A stretch of DNA of 64,000 bases from the NCBI GenBank assembly GCA_902578805.1, contig CACHEH010000002.1:62001-126000 (forward strand), given 5' to 3'. Positions 45,660-54,771 of this stretch are shown here, piece by piece. Under the pieces are notes generated by a model, which saw only the letters and a list, made by a program, of their open reading frames with translations, did no database searches and had not been told where the DNA came from. Numbering within the stretch: the first letter of the stretch is position 1; each line of letters opens with the position of its first letter. Made by a program: the position numbers and the translations under genes. This stretch comes from an uncultured SAR116 cluster alpha proteobacterium. Its GTDB lineage: Bacteria; Pseudomonadota; Alphaproteobacteria; Puniceispirillales; Marisalimonadaceae.

Positions 45660-46258
45660 ATGAAAAATACACTTAGAATTGTTGCAAAAAAAAAAGAACA
45701 AACTTTAATTTAGGATTAGAGGCAAAGGCTGATTTTAGAAATAATATCTACATATGTTTAAACAAGATTTTTCTTTCAAACAAAAATATTGAAACCGCCA
45801 GTTTATACTTTCCAATAAATAATGAGATTTCACCATTTGATTTCATTAATTATTTACAAAAAAAAGATGTAACGCTTTCTTTACCTGTAGTAGATACAAA
45901 AAAAAAATCAATGAATTTTAAGAAATGGATACTTTTTGATAAATTAATAAGTGGTCCATTTGGTACTATGGAACCTCCCAAAACTCAGACATCTATTTTG
46001 CCACAAATTTTAGTAGTTCCAATGCTTTCATTTGATAAGGAATTGTATAGACTAGGTTATGGTGGTGGATATTACGACAAATCAATAAATATTTTAAAAA
46101 AACACTTTAAAAAAGAAAGAAAGTTTTTTATTACAATTGGTCTTGCTTATAGCATGCAAGAAGAAAAAAAAATACCTAAAGAAAAGCATGACATGAAATT
46201 GGATTACATTATCACAGAAAAAGAAGTGTTATCTAATTTTAATCAAAAAAAATGTTAA
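45660..46258 (+). CDS. fthC: 5-formyltetrahydrofolate cyclo-ligase, reading frame broken at an A10 run
   Basis: About 199 aa if the frame is joined. From the ATG at 45660 the frame reads MKNTLRIVAKKK and then stops (TAG) after EQTLI. Moving back one base inside the A10 run at 45686-45695 reads AGA ACA AAC TTT and continues open to 46258: 'NFNLGLEAKADF', 'SLYFPINNEISPF', 'VVPMLSFDKELYRLGYGGGYYDKS', which is the family's ATP/folate-site signature, and a normal C-terminus. Expected length is about 180-195. A restored frame needs one more A or a -1 slip. A second A10 (45898-45907) in the same gene is already in frame. The enzyme salvages 5-formyl-THF. An annotation pipeline would mark it frameshifted. 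Confidence 0.8.
45686..45695 (+). other. A10 slippage or indel site in the cyclo-ligase gene
   Basis: Ten consecutive A preceded by GC and followed by GAACA. Frame 0 gives GCA AAA AAA AAA GAA...stop; the other side of the gene is in the -1 frame. It is a classical candidate for polymerase slippage or -1 ribosomal frameshifting, but also for a homopolymer error in the assembly. Confidence 0.7.
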
Positions 46259-46268
46259 AGAAGGTTTC

Positions 46269-47081
46269 ATGAGAGTTTTATTTGTTGGAGACATTGTAGG
46301 AAGAAAAGCAAGAAATTTTGCTCAAAAGAAAATTGTTGAATTGAAGGATCAACTACAACTTGACGCTGTTATTGTTAATGTAGAAAATGCAGCTGGAGGA
46401 TTTGGTGTTACACCTTCTATTTGTAATGATTTTTTTTCAGCTGGCGCTGATGTTCTTACAACTGGAAATCATATATGGGATAAAAGAGAAATTATATCTT
46501 ACATCTCAAAAAGCGATCGGTTGCTTCGCCCTTTAAATATGATCAAAGGAACACCTGGATTAGGAATGACTATCATCAAAATAAATACTGGCACTATTGG
46601 TGTTGCAAATATTATGACTAATTTATTTATGGCTAGAACTGACCCCGTCTTCGAAAAAATTCCTGATATAGTTAAATATCTTAAATTAAATGAAAATGTT
46701 AATTTTTCATTAGTTGACGTGCATGGTGAAGCTTCATCTGAAAAAATGGCTATAGCTAATGCTCTTGATGGAGAGGTTTCTGCAGTGGTTGGAACTCATA
46801 CACACGTACCTACTGCAGATCACCAAATTTTGGATAAAGGAACAGCGTATATTACAGATGTTGGTATGAGTGGAGATTATAATTCTATTATTGGAATGAA
46901 TAAAGATGATGCTCTCAACAGGTTTTTACATCCAAACAATAAAAAAACTAGACTTGAAGTATCATCTGGGGAGCCAACTTTATGTGCTGTTGTAATTGAA
47001 ACAAGTGCTAATGGTTTGAGTAAATCAATAAATCCTCTTAGATTAGGTGGTAAGTTAGAACAAGTATTTTTAAAAACCTAA
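46269..47081 (+). CDS. TIGR00282-family metallophosphoesterase (YmdB-like)
   Basis: 270 aa. Metallophosphoesterase with a two-metal site: 'VLFVGDIVGRKARN' (Asp), 'VNVENAAGGFGVTP', 'DVLTTGNHIWDKREI' (Asn-His), 'VDVHGEASSEKMA', 'GTHTHVPTADH' and 'ITDVGMSGD'. B. subtilis YmdB hydrolyses 2',3'-cyclic AMP and affects biofilm development; for the alphaproteobacterial form the substrate is untested. 10 bases after the cyclo-ligase gene and 26 before yebC, in the conserved order. Confidence 0.92.
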   Translation: MRVLFVGDIVGRKARNFAQKKIVELKDQLQLDAVIVNVENAAGGFGVTPSICNDFFSAGADVLTTGNHIWDKREIISYISKSDRLLRPLNMIKGTPGLGMTIIKINTGTIGVANIMTNLFMARTDPVFEKIPDIVKYLKLNENVNFSLVDVHGEASSEKMAIANALDGEVSAVVGTHTHVPTADHQILDKGTAYITDVGMSGDYNSIIGMNKDDALNRFLHPNNKKTRLEVSSGEPTLCAVVIETSANGLSKSINPLRLGGKLEQVFLKT

Positions 47082-47107
47082 TTTTTAATTTTATTGGAGT
47101 TATTTAA

Positions 47108-47854
47108 ATGGCAGGTCACTCGAAATTTAAAAATATTATGCATCGTAAAGGAGCTCAAGATGCAAGGCGAGCAAAAAAGTTTGCAAGACTCACAAAAGAA
47201 TTACAAGTAGCTGTTCGAGGAGGCACAGATCCTTCAAGTAATCCGAGGTTAAGGTCTGCTCTTGCTGCTTGTAGATCGGTGAATATGCCTAAAGATAATA
47301 TTGAAAGAGCTATTAAAAAAGCAGAAACTGGCCAATTATCAAATCTTGAAGAAATAAGATATGAAGGTTATGCAAACGGTGGAATTGCGCTGATTATTGA
47401 TGCTGTAACAGATAATCGAAATAGAACAGCAGCTGAAGTAAGATCATCTTTTACTAAATACGGTGGGACTTTGGGTGAGACTGGTTCAGTTTCTTTTATG
47501 TTTAACAATATTGGTCAAATCATTTATAATAAAAATATAAAAAGTGATGAAGATATTTTTGAGATTGCAATTGATGTAGGAGCAGATGACGTCAATTCTG
47601 ATGAGAGTAATCATGAAATATTTACATCTGTTAATGAGTTTAATAATGTTCGTGAAAAGCTGGAAAATTTATTAGGCATGCCTGAGCAAGCACAAATCAT
47701 ATGGCAACCAGAAAACTTTGTTAAGATAAATGATCAAAAGAAAGCCATATCAATTTTAAAGCTTTTAGAAACTCTTGATAGCTGTGAAGATGTTCAAGGA
47801 GTTTATAGTAATTTTGATATTGATGACGAAATAATTAATAAAATTAACATTTAA
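47108..47854 (+). CDS. yebC: YebC/PmpR-family protein
   Basis: 248 aa, three-domain YebC. 'MAGHSKFKNIMHRKGAQDARRAKKFARLTKE' is the family N-terminus, with 'LRSALAACRSVNMPKDNIERAIKKA' and 'YEGYANGGIALIIDAVTDNRNRTAAEVRSSFTKYGGTLGETGSVSFMF'. Members have been described as DNA-binding regulators and, more recently, as translation factors that act at polyproline stalls. It precedes ruvC, the usual Gram-negative order. GGAG lies about 9 bases before the ATG. Confidence 0.95.
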   Translation: MAGHSKFKNIMHRKGAQDARRAKKFARLTKELQVAVRGGTDPSSNPRLRSALAACRSVNMPKDNIERAIKKAETGQLSNLEEIRYEGYANGGIALIIDAVTDNRNRTAAEVRSSFTKYGGTLGETGSVSFMFNNIGQIIYNKNIKSDEDIFEIAIDVGADDVNSDESNHEIFTSVNEFNNVREKLENLLGMPEQAQIIWQPENFVKINDQKKAISILKLLETLDSCEDVQGVYSNFDIDDEIINKINI

Positions 47855-47865
47855 AAGGGTTTAAT

Positions 47866-48411
47866 TTGAGAGTAATAGGTGTAGATCCTGGTTTAAGGCA
47901 TACAGGTTGGGGAGTTGTTGAGTTTAAAGATAATAAAATTCTTCACATTAAAGATGGATCCATATCACCTTCAACTAAACTTAATGATGGCAAAAGATTA
48001 CTTGAAATAAAAAACCAATTACTAACAATAATTAATCAATATAATCCTAATATGTCTGTAATTGAAAAAATATTTGTTGGATCTGGATCAATCAGCAGTT
48101 TAAAGCTTGGAATGGCAAGAGGTGCATCAATGATTGCACTAGCCGAGGCTGGATTGATTGTAAATGAGTTATCTCCAAAGTTTGTCAAGAAGACAGTAAC
48201 CGGTTATGGAAGTGCATCTAAAGTACAAATTAAATCAATGATCGAAAAATTATTAAATATTGTTCCCAAAAATGAAGACAGTTCAGATGCTTTAGCAATT
48301 GCGATTTCTGGTCAACATATTGGTTATGATAATAAACGTTCTTTTTCAAACGGGAGTGATGGGCTAAATTTAGCAATTGCAAAAGCATTACTTAAAGAGG
48401 AAAATAAATAA
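47866..48411 (+). CDS. ruvC: Holliday junction resolvase RuvC
   Basis: 181 aa RNase H-fold resolvase. Catalytic residues visible: Asp7 in 'GVDPGLRHTGWGV', Glu in 'MSVIEKIFVG', and the C-terminal acidic block 'EDSSDALAIA'. The start is TTG (47866-47868) with AAAAGGG about 6 bases upstream, since no ATG fits before the conserved 'RVIGVDPG' start. It lies 11 bases after yebC and 31 before ruvA. Confidence 0.95.
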   Translation: MRVIGVDPGLRHTGWGVVEFKDNKILHIKDGSISPSTKLNDGKRLLEIKNQLLTIINQYNPNMSVIEKIFVGSGSISSLKLGMARGASMIALAEAGLIVNELSPKFVKKTVTGYGSASKVQIKSMIEKLLNIVPKNEDSSDALAIAISGQHIGYDNKRSFSNGSDGLNLAIAKALLKEENK

Positions 48412-48442
48412 TAATTAAAATTTTAGAAATTTAAGGAAAGAC

Positions 48443-49114
48443 ATGATAGCTTCTCTTTCAGGCACGTTAAAGTCGATATCAAAATCAGAAATTGTTTTAG
48501 AAGTAAATAGTGTAGGATATCTTCTTAATGTCTCTTCTAAAGTCATATCTTCTTTAGGTAATATTGGTTCAAAATTGAATATGTTCACTGATTTACAAGT
48601 TAAAGATGATAAAATTGTAATGTATGGTTTTTTTAACCAAATTGACCAGACTATTTTTAAATTATTACAATCTGTTCAAGGCGTTGGGCCAAAAGCTGCA
48701 CTTTCTATTCTTTCGGCACTTACTGTAGAGGAACTAATTTTAGCAATTTCAACAGGTGATAAAGCTATGATTTCAAGAGCAGAAGGAGTTGGTTCAAAGG
48801 TTGCAGGTAGGATAGCCACAGAATTGTTGGAAAAAGTATCTAATATTAATCTTATGAATATAGATAAAAATATAGATATCGTTGAAAGTTCTCAAGAAAA
48901 TTTAAATTTAGTAAATGAAACTAATCATAATGACACTCAAGTTGTAGAAGATGCTATTTCTGCTCTAGTTAATCTTGGCTATAATAGAAGCGAAGTCTTT
49001 TCAATAGTAATGAAAATTAAAAAAGAATTTACTTTGAAACACGAAAGTAAAGACTTTACAGTTGGTAATATTATACCTCTAGCGTTAAAAGCTTTAACTC
49101 AGGTGACTAAATGA
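48443..49114 (+). CDS. ruvA: Holliday junction branch-migration protein RuvA
   Basis: 223 aa, slightly longer than usual. Domain I OB fold from '[13 protein letters not shown]', domain II with two HhH motifs ('[20 protein letters not shown]', '[22 protein letters not shown]'), a longer Asn/Asp-rich flexible linker (about residues 135-170), and domain III ('[17 protein letters not shown]') that contacts RuvB. RuvA tetramers hold the junction. The last bases overlap the ruvB start (ATGA, 49111-49114). Confidence 0.95.
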   Translation: MIASLSGTLKSISKSEIVLEVNSVGYLLNVSSKVISSLGNIGSKLNMFTDLQVKDDKIVMYGFFNQIDQTIFKLLQSVQGVGPKAALSILSALTVEELILAISTGDKAMISRAEGVGSKVAGRIATELLEKVSNINLMNIDKNIDIVESSQENLNLVNETNHNDTQVVEDAISALVNLGYNRSEVFSIVMKIKKEFTLKHESKDFTVGNIIPLALKALTQVTK

Positions 49115-50169
49115 TTGATGATAATGAAATAGATGAAAGGTTAGTCAACTCAGATGTTATTGATAATATAGAATCTAATGATATTAGCCTCAGACCAAGA
49201 CGTATTTCTGAATTCATAGGTCAGCCACAAGTTCAAAAAAATTTATTAACATTCATTACAGCGGCTGAAACTCGGAAAGAAGCAATGGATCATGTGCTTT
49301 TATATGGACCACCAGGACTAGGTAAAACTACACTTGCACAGATAATTTCTATTGAACTTGGTGTAGGTTTTAGAGCCACTTCTGGCCCAATTATCAACAA
49401 AGCAGGTGATTTAGCAGCTTTGTTAACAAACTTAAAACCTAAGGATGTTTTATTTATAGACGAAATACACAGACTTTCTCCAAATATTGAAGAAATTTTA
49501 TACCCAGCAATGGAAGATTTACAATTAGATTTGATTATAGGTGAGGGGCCCTCCGCAAGAACAATCAAAATTGATCTACCTCCTTTTACATTAGTTGGTG
49601 CAACTACTCGTTCTGGTCTTTTAACAACTCCTTTAAGAGATAGGTTTGGTATCCAAATTAGAATGGAATTTTATAATCCAAATGATTTAGTTAAAATACT
49701 GCTAAAGCAGGCTGAAAAGTTAGAGGTCATTTTGCACGAAAGTGGTGCTTATGAGATTGCTAGAAGATCTAGAGGAACTCCCAGAGTTGCTGGAAGATTG
49801 TTGAGGCGTGTGAGAGATATTCTTTCCGTTTCAAATACAAATATTATAGATCATAAATTTGCAGAAAATGCTTTATCTCAGTTAGATGTTGATTCATCAG
49901 GTTTAGATGCAATAGATAGAAAATATTTGAAAGTAATTATAGAAAAATATCACGGTGGACCTGTAGGCTTAGATACTTTGTCAGCAACACTATCCGAGCA
50001 AAAAGATATGATTGAAGAAGTAATTGAGCCATATTTATTACAGCGTGGATTAATTCAGCGGTCCTCTAGAGGACGGTTTGTTTCAGCCTCAGGATGGAGA
50101 CATTTAGGTTTAAGCCCTCCCAAAAATGCAGTGGAACAGATTGATCTGATAGACACATCTAAGAATTAA
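49111..50169 (+). CDS. ruvB: Holliday junction DNA helicase RuvB
   Basis: 352 aa AAA+ motor. Walker A '[14 protein letters not shown]', Walker B '[11 protein letters not shown]', sensor 1 '[20 protein letters not shown]', sensor 2 Arg in '[18 protein letters not shown]', and a C-terminal winged helix ending '[14 protein letters not shown]'. The N-terminal about 15 residues are acidic and variable. Couples ATP hydrolysis to branch migration with RuvA and RuvC encoded upstream. It precedes the ybgC-tol cluster by 4 bases, an arrangement common in Gram-negatives. Confidence 0.97.
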   Translation: MIDDNEIDERLVNSDVIDNIESNDISLRPRRISEFIGQPQVQKNLLTFITAAETRKEAMDHVLLYGPPGLGKTTLAQIISIELGVGFRATSGPIINKAGDLAALLTNLKPKDVLFIDEIHRLSPNIEEILYPAMEDLQLDLIIGEGPSARTIKIDLPPFTLVGATTRSGLLTTPLRDRFGIQIRMEFYNPNDLVKILLKQAEKLEVILHESGAYEIARRSRGTPRVAGRLLRRVRDILSVSNTNIIDHKFAENALSQLDVDSSGLDAIDRKYLKVIIEKYHGGPVGLDTLSATLSEQKDMIEEVIEPYLLQRGLIQRSSRGRFVSASGWRHLGLSPPKNAVEQIDLIDTSKN

Positions 50170-50173
50170 ATTT

Positions 50174-50641
50174 ATGAAATCAATAAATAAGCATCTTCAA
50201 AATCTTGACGGAATAATACAAGGTAACGAACATCATTACTATCTTAGAGTATATTATGAAGACACAGATGCTGGTCAAATTGTATATCATACCAATTTTT
50301 TAAAATATTTTGAAAGAGCGCGTACTTCTTTGTTGAATTTGTTAAATATAGATCAAGTAGATTTGAGAAAAAATCACGATATAAATTTAGTTGTAAGAAA
50401 AGCTAACTTAATATGGCACAAACCAGCATTATTAAATGATACAATATTAATAAAAAGTTGCCTTAAATATGCCAAAAATACGAGTATAACAATTAATCAA
50501 CAGGCATGTCGTTTTTCTAGCATGAGGGGAGAAAATCAATTACTAGTATCGGGCACAATTCAAATAGTAGCAATCAATTTAGATTTTAAGGTAAAAAGAA
50601 TTAATCAAATTTTGAATTGTAAATTTTTTCAAAATAAATAA
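50174..50641 (+). CDS. ybgC: Tol-Pal-associated acyl-CoA thioesterase YbgC
   Basis: 155 aa hot-dog fold thioesterase. Catalytic 'YYEDTDAGQIVYHTNFLKYFERARTSLL' region (Asp in DTDAGxxxH/N pattern) is near residues 25-50. The first 20 residues are Asn-rich and absent in E. coli YbgC. As in E. coli, it precedes tolQ in the tol-pal operon; membrane phospholipid metabolism is its suggested role. 22 bases separate it from tolQ. Confidence 0.92.
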   Translation: MKSINKHLQNLDGIIQGNEHHYYLRVYYEDTDAGQIVYHTNFLKYFERARTSLLNLLNIDQVDLRKNHDINLVVRKANLIWHKPALLNDTILIKSCLKYAKNTSITINQQACRFSSMRGENQLLVSGTIQIVAINLDFKVKRINQILNCKFFQNK

Positions 50642-50663
50642 CTAGAATTTATGAGGTTTAAAA

Positions 50664-51377
50664 ATGAATTCAGATGTTAAAACAGAAGTAATATCAAGTG
50701 GTCCTGATTTAACTATATTAGGACTTTTTTTTCAGGCAGATCCCTTCGTAAAAGGTGTTATGTTCCTTCTTATTTTTGCATCCATATGGTGTTGGGCAAT
50801 TATAATTAATAAATATCTACTCTTAAGAAATGAAAGAAAATTGTCTATGGAATTTGAAGATATATTTTGGTCAGGCGTAAATTTAGATGAATTATACCAA
50901 GAACATTCTGAAAACATGAATAATTCTCAGGTAAGAGTTTTTATAAGTGGGATGAGAGAATTTAATAAAATTAACCAAAGACAAACTTTATCTGGTACAA
51001 AATTAAAGGATTATTTCCAAAGAATAAATAATTCTATGCATATTTCAATTAGTAGAGAAATTGAAAGATTAGAAAAAGGTATGAGTTTTTTAGGTTCAAT
51101 TGGCTCTGTGGCGCCTTTTATTGGATTGCTAGGTACTGTTTGGGGTATCGTTAACGCATTTCAATCTATAGCAATTAGTAATAATACGAGTCTTGCAGTT
51201 GTTGCACCTGGAATAGCTGAGGCTCTATTTGCTACAGCACTGGGTTTGCTTGCAGCTATACCAGCTGTTGCAGCATATAATAAATTTTCAAATGATTTAG
51301 AAAAATTATCTAATAATTTAGAGTACTTTTCTATTGAATTTTCAAATGTTTTATTACGTCAAGTCGAAGAAAACTAA
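50664..51377 (+). CDS. tolQ: TolQ inner-membrane proton channel subunit
   Basis: 237 aa with three TM segments (residues about 25-50, 135-160, 170-195). Conserved 'GLLGTVWGIVNAFQSIA' and 'GIAEALFATALGLLAAIPAVAAYN' blocks match TolQ/ExbB. With TolR it energises TolA for outer-membrane constriction. TolR begins directly at its stop. The C-terminal 'NLEYFSIEFSNVLLR' is typical. Confidence 0.95.
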   Translation: MNSDVKTEVISSGPDLTILGLFFQADPFVKGVMFLLIFASIWCWAIIINKYLLLRNERKLSMEFEDIFWSGVNLDELYQEHSENMNNSQVRVFISGMREFNKINQRQTLSGTKLKDYFQRINNSMHISISREIERLEKGMSFLGSIGSVAPFIGLLGTVWGIVNAFQSIAISNNTSLAVVAPGIAEALFATALGLLAAIPAVAAYNKFSNDLEKLSNNLEYFSIEFSNVLLRQVEEN

Positions 51378-51800
51378 ATGTTAAATCGCATAAATAATAG
51401 AATGCATAAAAAAAACAGAGTTATTAGTCAGATTAATGTAACTCCGTTTGTTGATGTTATGTTAGTTTTGTTAATAGTTTTTATGATTACTGCACCATTA
51501 TTAACAGTAGGAGTTTCTGTAGATCTTCCAAAAACCAAAGCTTCACAATTAAACCCCAAAGGTGATCCGATTATTATCAGTATAAAGAAAAATGGTGAAT
51601 TATATATACAAGAAAGAGAGATTGATATTCTTCAATTATTACCTAGGCTTAAAGCCATCTCTTCTGGAAACAAAAATCTTAGGATATATGTTAGGGGTGA
51701 TAAAAATGTTCCATATGGTTTGGTTTTAGATACAATTGCAAAAATTAAAAGTTCTGGTTTTAAGAAGGTTGCCTTAGTAGCTAAGTTGCAAGAAGGTTAA
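51378..51800 (+). CDS. tolR: TolR inner-membrane proton channel subunit
   Basis: 140 aa, one TM (residues about 20-42). 'ISQINVTPFVDVMLVLLIVFMITAPLL' includes the essential proton-carrying Asp in the TM; the periplasmic domain has 'GVSVDLPKTKASQL'. It starts 1 base after the tolQ stop and tolA begins 5 bases after its own stop. Plays the same role to TolQ as the MotB-like protein at 40084 plays to the ExbB-like one. Confidence 0.95.
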   Translation: MLNRINNRMHKKNRVISQINVTPFVDVMLVLLIVFMITAPLLTVGVSVDLPKTKASQLNPKGDPIIISIKKNGELYIQEREIDILQLLPRLKAISSGNKNLRIYVRGDKNVPYGLVLDTIAKIKSSGFKKVALVAKLQEG

Positions 51801-51804
51801 AATC

Positions 51805-52689
51805 ATGATTAGGTCGACTTTTATTTCTTTTGGATTACATTCTCTTCTGCTTACTTTAGCTTATTTTGGCTTGCCAACTTTGAAAGCAAAAGAGCCTATT
51901 GAACTGCCAATTGATATTGTAGAAGAAACACCAGTGAGCACAAAAACTTCTTTAAAATTAGGAAATCAACAGGTACAAAAATTTAAACAACAAAAGAAGG
52001 AAATTGTAAAAGAAGAAAAAAATAAGAAAAACCCGCCACCACCTCCTCCTTTACCAACAAAAAATATAATTGAAAAAAAGAATTTAGCACTAAAAAAAGA
52101 AAAAGAAATCAAAGAAATTGCGACATTAATTAGGAAAAAACCCAAACTTGAAATTCAAAAGAAAAAGAAACCTAAGCCACCAAAGATTATACATAGACCT
52201 GAAATAATAAAAAACAAACAAAAACAAAATTTAGCTAAAGGTATTCTAAAAACACTTTCAGAACCAAGGCCATCAGAAGATAATAGTAAAAACGTTAAGA
52301 TTAAAAATAATAAGGAAGTTTTAAAAAAAATCAGAAATATTATTGGTAACTCTAATCGGCAAGTAAAAGAAACAGACATAAAATTAAGTCAAACAGATAT
52401 AAATAAAATACAAAATCATGTTAAAAAATATTCTAATTTTTCTTACGCAGCTAGTCAGGTAAAAACAATTATACCTCTAAAAATTAGTGCAATTACAGAT
52501 GGTACTGTTAAAAGTGTCAAAATTCTTGATAAGTCCTCATATAAAAAAGATAAATTTTATAGAGCAGCAGCTGATGCTGCAAGAAGAGCTGTTCTTGACA
52601 GCTCACCTTTACCTTTACCTAAAGGTATGGAAAAAGAGTTTGAAAATTTTATTTTCGACTTTGATACATCTTTTATAAGAGATTATTAA
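51805..52689 (+). CDS. tolA: TolA energy-transducing protein
   Basis: 294 aa. N-terminal TM (residues about 5-25), then a long Lys/Glu/Pro-rich periplasmic stalk with 'PPPPPPLP' and KKPKPPK repeats, and a C-terminal domain III ('IIPLKISAITDGTVKSVKIL' and 'RAAADAARRAVLDSSPLPLP') that contacts Pal/TolB. The stalk is shorter than in E. coli and lysine-rich. The six consecutive prolines make it a likely EF-P client, and efp is at 43254. Confidence 0.88.
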   Translation: MIRSTFISFGLHSLLLTLAYFGLPTLKAKEPIELPIDIVEETPVSTKTSLKLGNQQVQKFKQQKKEIVKEEKNKKNPPPPPPLPTKNIIEKKNLALKKEKEIKEIATLIRKKPKLEIQKKKKPKPPKIIHRPEIIKNKQKQNLAKGILKTLSEPRPSEDNSKNVKIKNNKEVLKKIRNIIGNSNRQVKETDIKLSQTDINKIQNHVKKYSNFSYAASQVKTIIPLKISAITDGTVKSVKILDKSSYKKDKFYRAAADAARRAVLDSSPLPLPKGMEKEFENFIFDFDTSFIRDY

Positions 52690-52773
52690 TTGAATTTTTT
52701 TTCAATTTTGCCATAATCCTGCCTCATAACATAACTAGTTAAACAGTTGATCATCAAAATTTCGAGGTTTCTT

Positions 52774-54114
52774 TTGTACAAAATTTCTAATTTATTTATT
52801 TATAAGTTTATAATTTTATTCTTATCATTTTTTAATTTACAAGCATTTGCTGAAGATTTGCGGATTAAAATTAATTCTGGTCAGGTAGAACCACTCCCAA
52901 TAGCTGTAGCAAATTTTACTGGTGAAGAAGAAAGATCAAGTAAAATTGGAATGCAAATTTCTACTGTTGTTTCGAATAACTTAGTTGCTTCAGGACAGTT
53001 TAAGGCTATAGAAAGCGCAGCTTTTATAGCACCTCCAACTAATCCTTCTGTCAGACCTAATTTTACAGATTGGACACCTTTAGGCATAAAAGCATTAATT
53101 ACTGGTTCGGTTAAAAATATTAATGATCAACAAATTGAGGTAGAGTTCAGATTATGGGATGTAATTGCTGAAACTGACTTAATAGGTTTAAGACTGTCAG
53201 TCAATTATAGAGCATGGCGTAGGGTAGCACATATTATTTCTGACGAAATTTTTGAAAGATTATCAGGTGATAGTGGTTATTTTGATACAAGAATTGTTTA
53301 TATATCTGAGTCAGGGCCTCAAAACAAACGAATTAAAAGGCTCGCAATAATGGATCAAGATGGAGAAAATCACCAGTTTCTGACTGATGGAAGTTTTTTA
53401 GTACTTACTCCAAGATTTTCCCCTACTTCTCAAGAAATTACATATCTTGCATATTTTAAAAATGAGCCAAGAGTTTATATTTTCAATTTAGAGACAGGCC
53501 AGCAGGAATTGCTAGGATCATTTCCGGGCATGACATTTGCTCCCCGATTTTCACCCTCTGGTGAAAAAATCATAATGAGCCTTGCTGACAAAGGTGTTAC
53601 TGACATTTATACTATGGACCTAAATAATCAAGAAGTAAAAAGGCTTACTGATAGTCCTTCTATAGACACCTCTCCAAGTTTTTCACCAGATGGTAAACAA
53701 ATTATATTTAATTCTGACCGTGGAGGTACACAACAATTATATGTTATGGACTCTAATGGACGAAATGTTAAAAGAATTTCATTTGGCAAGGGAAGATATG
53801 CAACACCTGTGTGGGCACCTAAAGGAGAATTGATAGCATTTACTAAAATGCTTAAGAATAAATTTTATATTGGCGTAATGTCTCCAGATGGGTCTGGAGA
53901 AAGATTATTGGCACAAGGATATTTGGTTGAGGGACCAACTTGGGCGCCTAATGGGAGGGTTCTTATGTACTTTAAACAAGAAGCTCCAGTTGACGATGGA
54001 AAAAGCACTAATGTTAATCTATTTAAAATTGACATTACAGGATTTAGAGAAACTAGAATAATTACACCTGGTGATGCATCAGACCCTGCCTGGTCACCAT
54101 TATTACCTAATTAA
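52774..54114 (+). CDS. tolB: Tol-Pal system translocation protein TolB
   Basis: 446 aa from TTG at 52774-52776, which has GAGG (52764-52767) 6 bases upstream; an in-frame TTG at 52747 would add nine residues without a Shine-Dalgarno. A signal peptide ('[15 protein letters not shown]' before ED) precedes the mature protein. Two domains: the N-terminal '[19 protein letters not shown]' alpha/beta domain and a six-bladed beta-propeller with repeated 'FSPxGxxIxF' motifs ('[11 protein letters not shown]', '[24 protein letters not shown]'). Periplasmic partner of Pal and TolA. Confidence 0.94.
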   Translation: MYKISNLFIYKFIILFLSFFNLQAFAEDLRIKINSGQVEPLPIAVANFTGEEERSSKIGMQISTVVSNNLVASGQFKAIESAAFIAPPTNPSVRPNFTDWTPLGIKALITGSVKNINDQQIEVEFRLWDVIAETDLIGLRLSVNYRAWRRVAHIISDEIFERLSGDSGYFDTRIVYISESGPQNKRIKRLAIMDQDGENHQFLTDGSFLVLTPRFSPTSQEITYLAYFKNEPRVYIFNLETGQQELLGSFPGMTFAPRFSPSGEKIIMSLADKGVTDIYTMDLNNQEVKRLTDSPSIDTSPSFSPDGKQIIFNSDRGGTQQLYVMDSNGRNVKRISFGKGRYATPVWAPKGELIAFTKMLKNKFYIGVMSPDGSGERLLAQGYLVEGPTWAPNGRVLMYFKQEAPVDDGKSTNVNLFKIDITGFRETRIITPGDASDPAWSPLLPN

Positions 54115-54218
54115 AACCAGAGATTAAAAAAAGTTGTGTTTTGAAGTTAATTGGGGTAGTGTCAACGAAATTTGTAATGTAAAAATATTAATTAAAGGCA
54201 AGTTTTAAGGAGTTTGAA

Positions 54219-54731
54219 ATGAATAAAAAAATCATAGCTTTTATTGGAGCTTTATCATTACTTTCGGCATGTGAGACTGCTTCACAAAAGGTAGTGACTA
54301 GTACATCCGCAGCTTCTGGTAGTGCTTCAGCTTCAAGCTCTGTTGATAAAAAGAAAAGTTTATTTGCAGCTGCTAAACAAACTGCTGCTGACAAGCTAAT
54401 TGCAGTTGGTGACAGAGTATTATTCGATTATGACTCTGCTAAATTAGACTCTAGCGCAAAAATACTTTTGGACGCACAATCAAGATTTTTAAGAGCCAAT
54501 ACAGATCTTAATTTTATAGTTGAAGGTCATTGTGATGAACGTGGTACTAGAGAATACAACTTGGCTTTAGGTGAGCAAAGAGCTACTGCGGTTAGAGATT
54601 ATCTTGTTATACAAGGTATTGATCCTGACAGAATTAAAGTGATTTCTTATGGAAAAGAGAAACCAGCTGTAGTTGGATCGAATACAATGGCTTGGTCTAA
54701 AAACAGACGTGCCGTTACCATAATAGATTAA
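54219..54731 (+). CDS. pal: Peptidoglycan-associated lipoprotein Pal
   Basis: 170 aa lipoprotein. Lipobox LSAC with Cys18 follows a short hydrophobic signal; a Ser/Ala-rich linker (residues about 20-45) precedes the OmpA-like peptidoglycan-binding domain ('VLFDYDSAKLDSSAK', 'VEGHCDERGTREYNLALGEQRATAVRDYL', 'YGKEKPAVVG'). Processed by Lgt (649-1443). 104 bases separate it from tolB, long for this operon, and AAGGAGT lies 9 bases before the ATG, so it may have its own promoter. Confidence 0.96.
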   Translation: MNKKIIAFIGALSLLSACETASQKVVTSTSAASGSASASSSVDKKKSLFAAAKQTAADKLIAVGDRVLFDYDSAKLDSSAKILLDAQSRFLRANTDLNFIVEGHCDERGTREYNLALGEQRATAVRDYLVIQGIDPDRIKVISYGKEKPAVVGSNTMAWSKNRRAVTIID

Positions 54732-54771
54732 TTTTAGTTAATTTATTTAATTACTATTTGATACAGTATTT

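Noticed and set aside
45911-46258. Short cyclo-ligase beginning at ATG 45911
   Set aside because: About 84 upstream codons, including conserved family sequence, are lost with this start, and upstream coding continues in the same frame to the A10 run.
52688-52707. AT-rich hairpin (AATTGAA/TTCAATT) between tolA and tolB as a terminator
   Set aside because: The stem has almost no GC pairs and the downstream U-run is short; it more likely belongs to a weak promoter region (TTGAAT-16-CATAAT).
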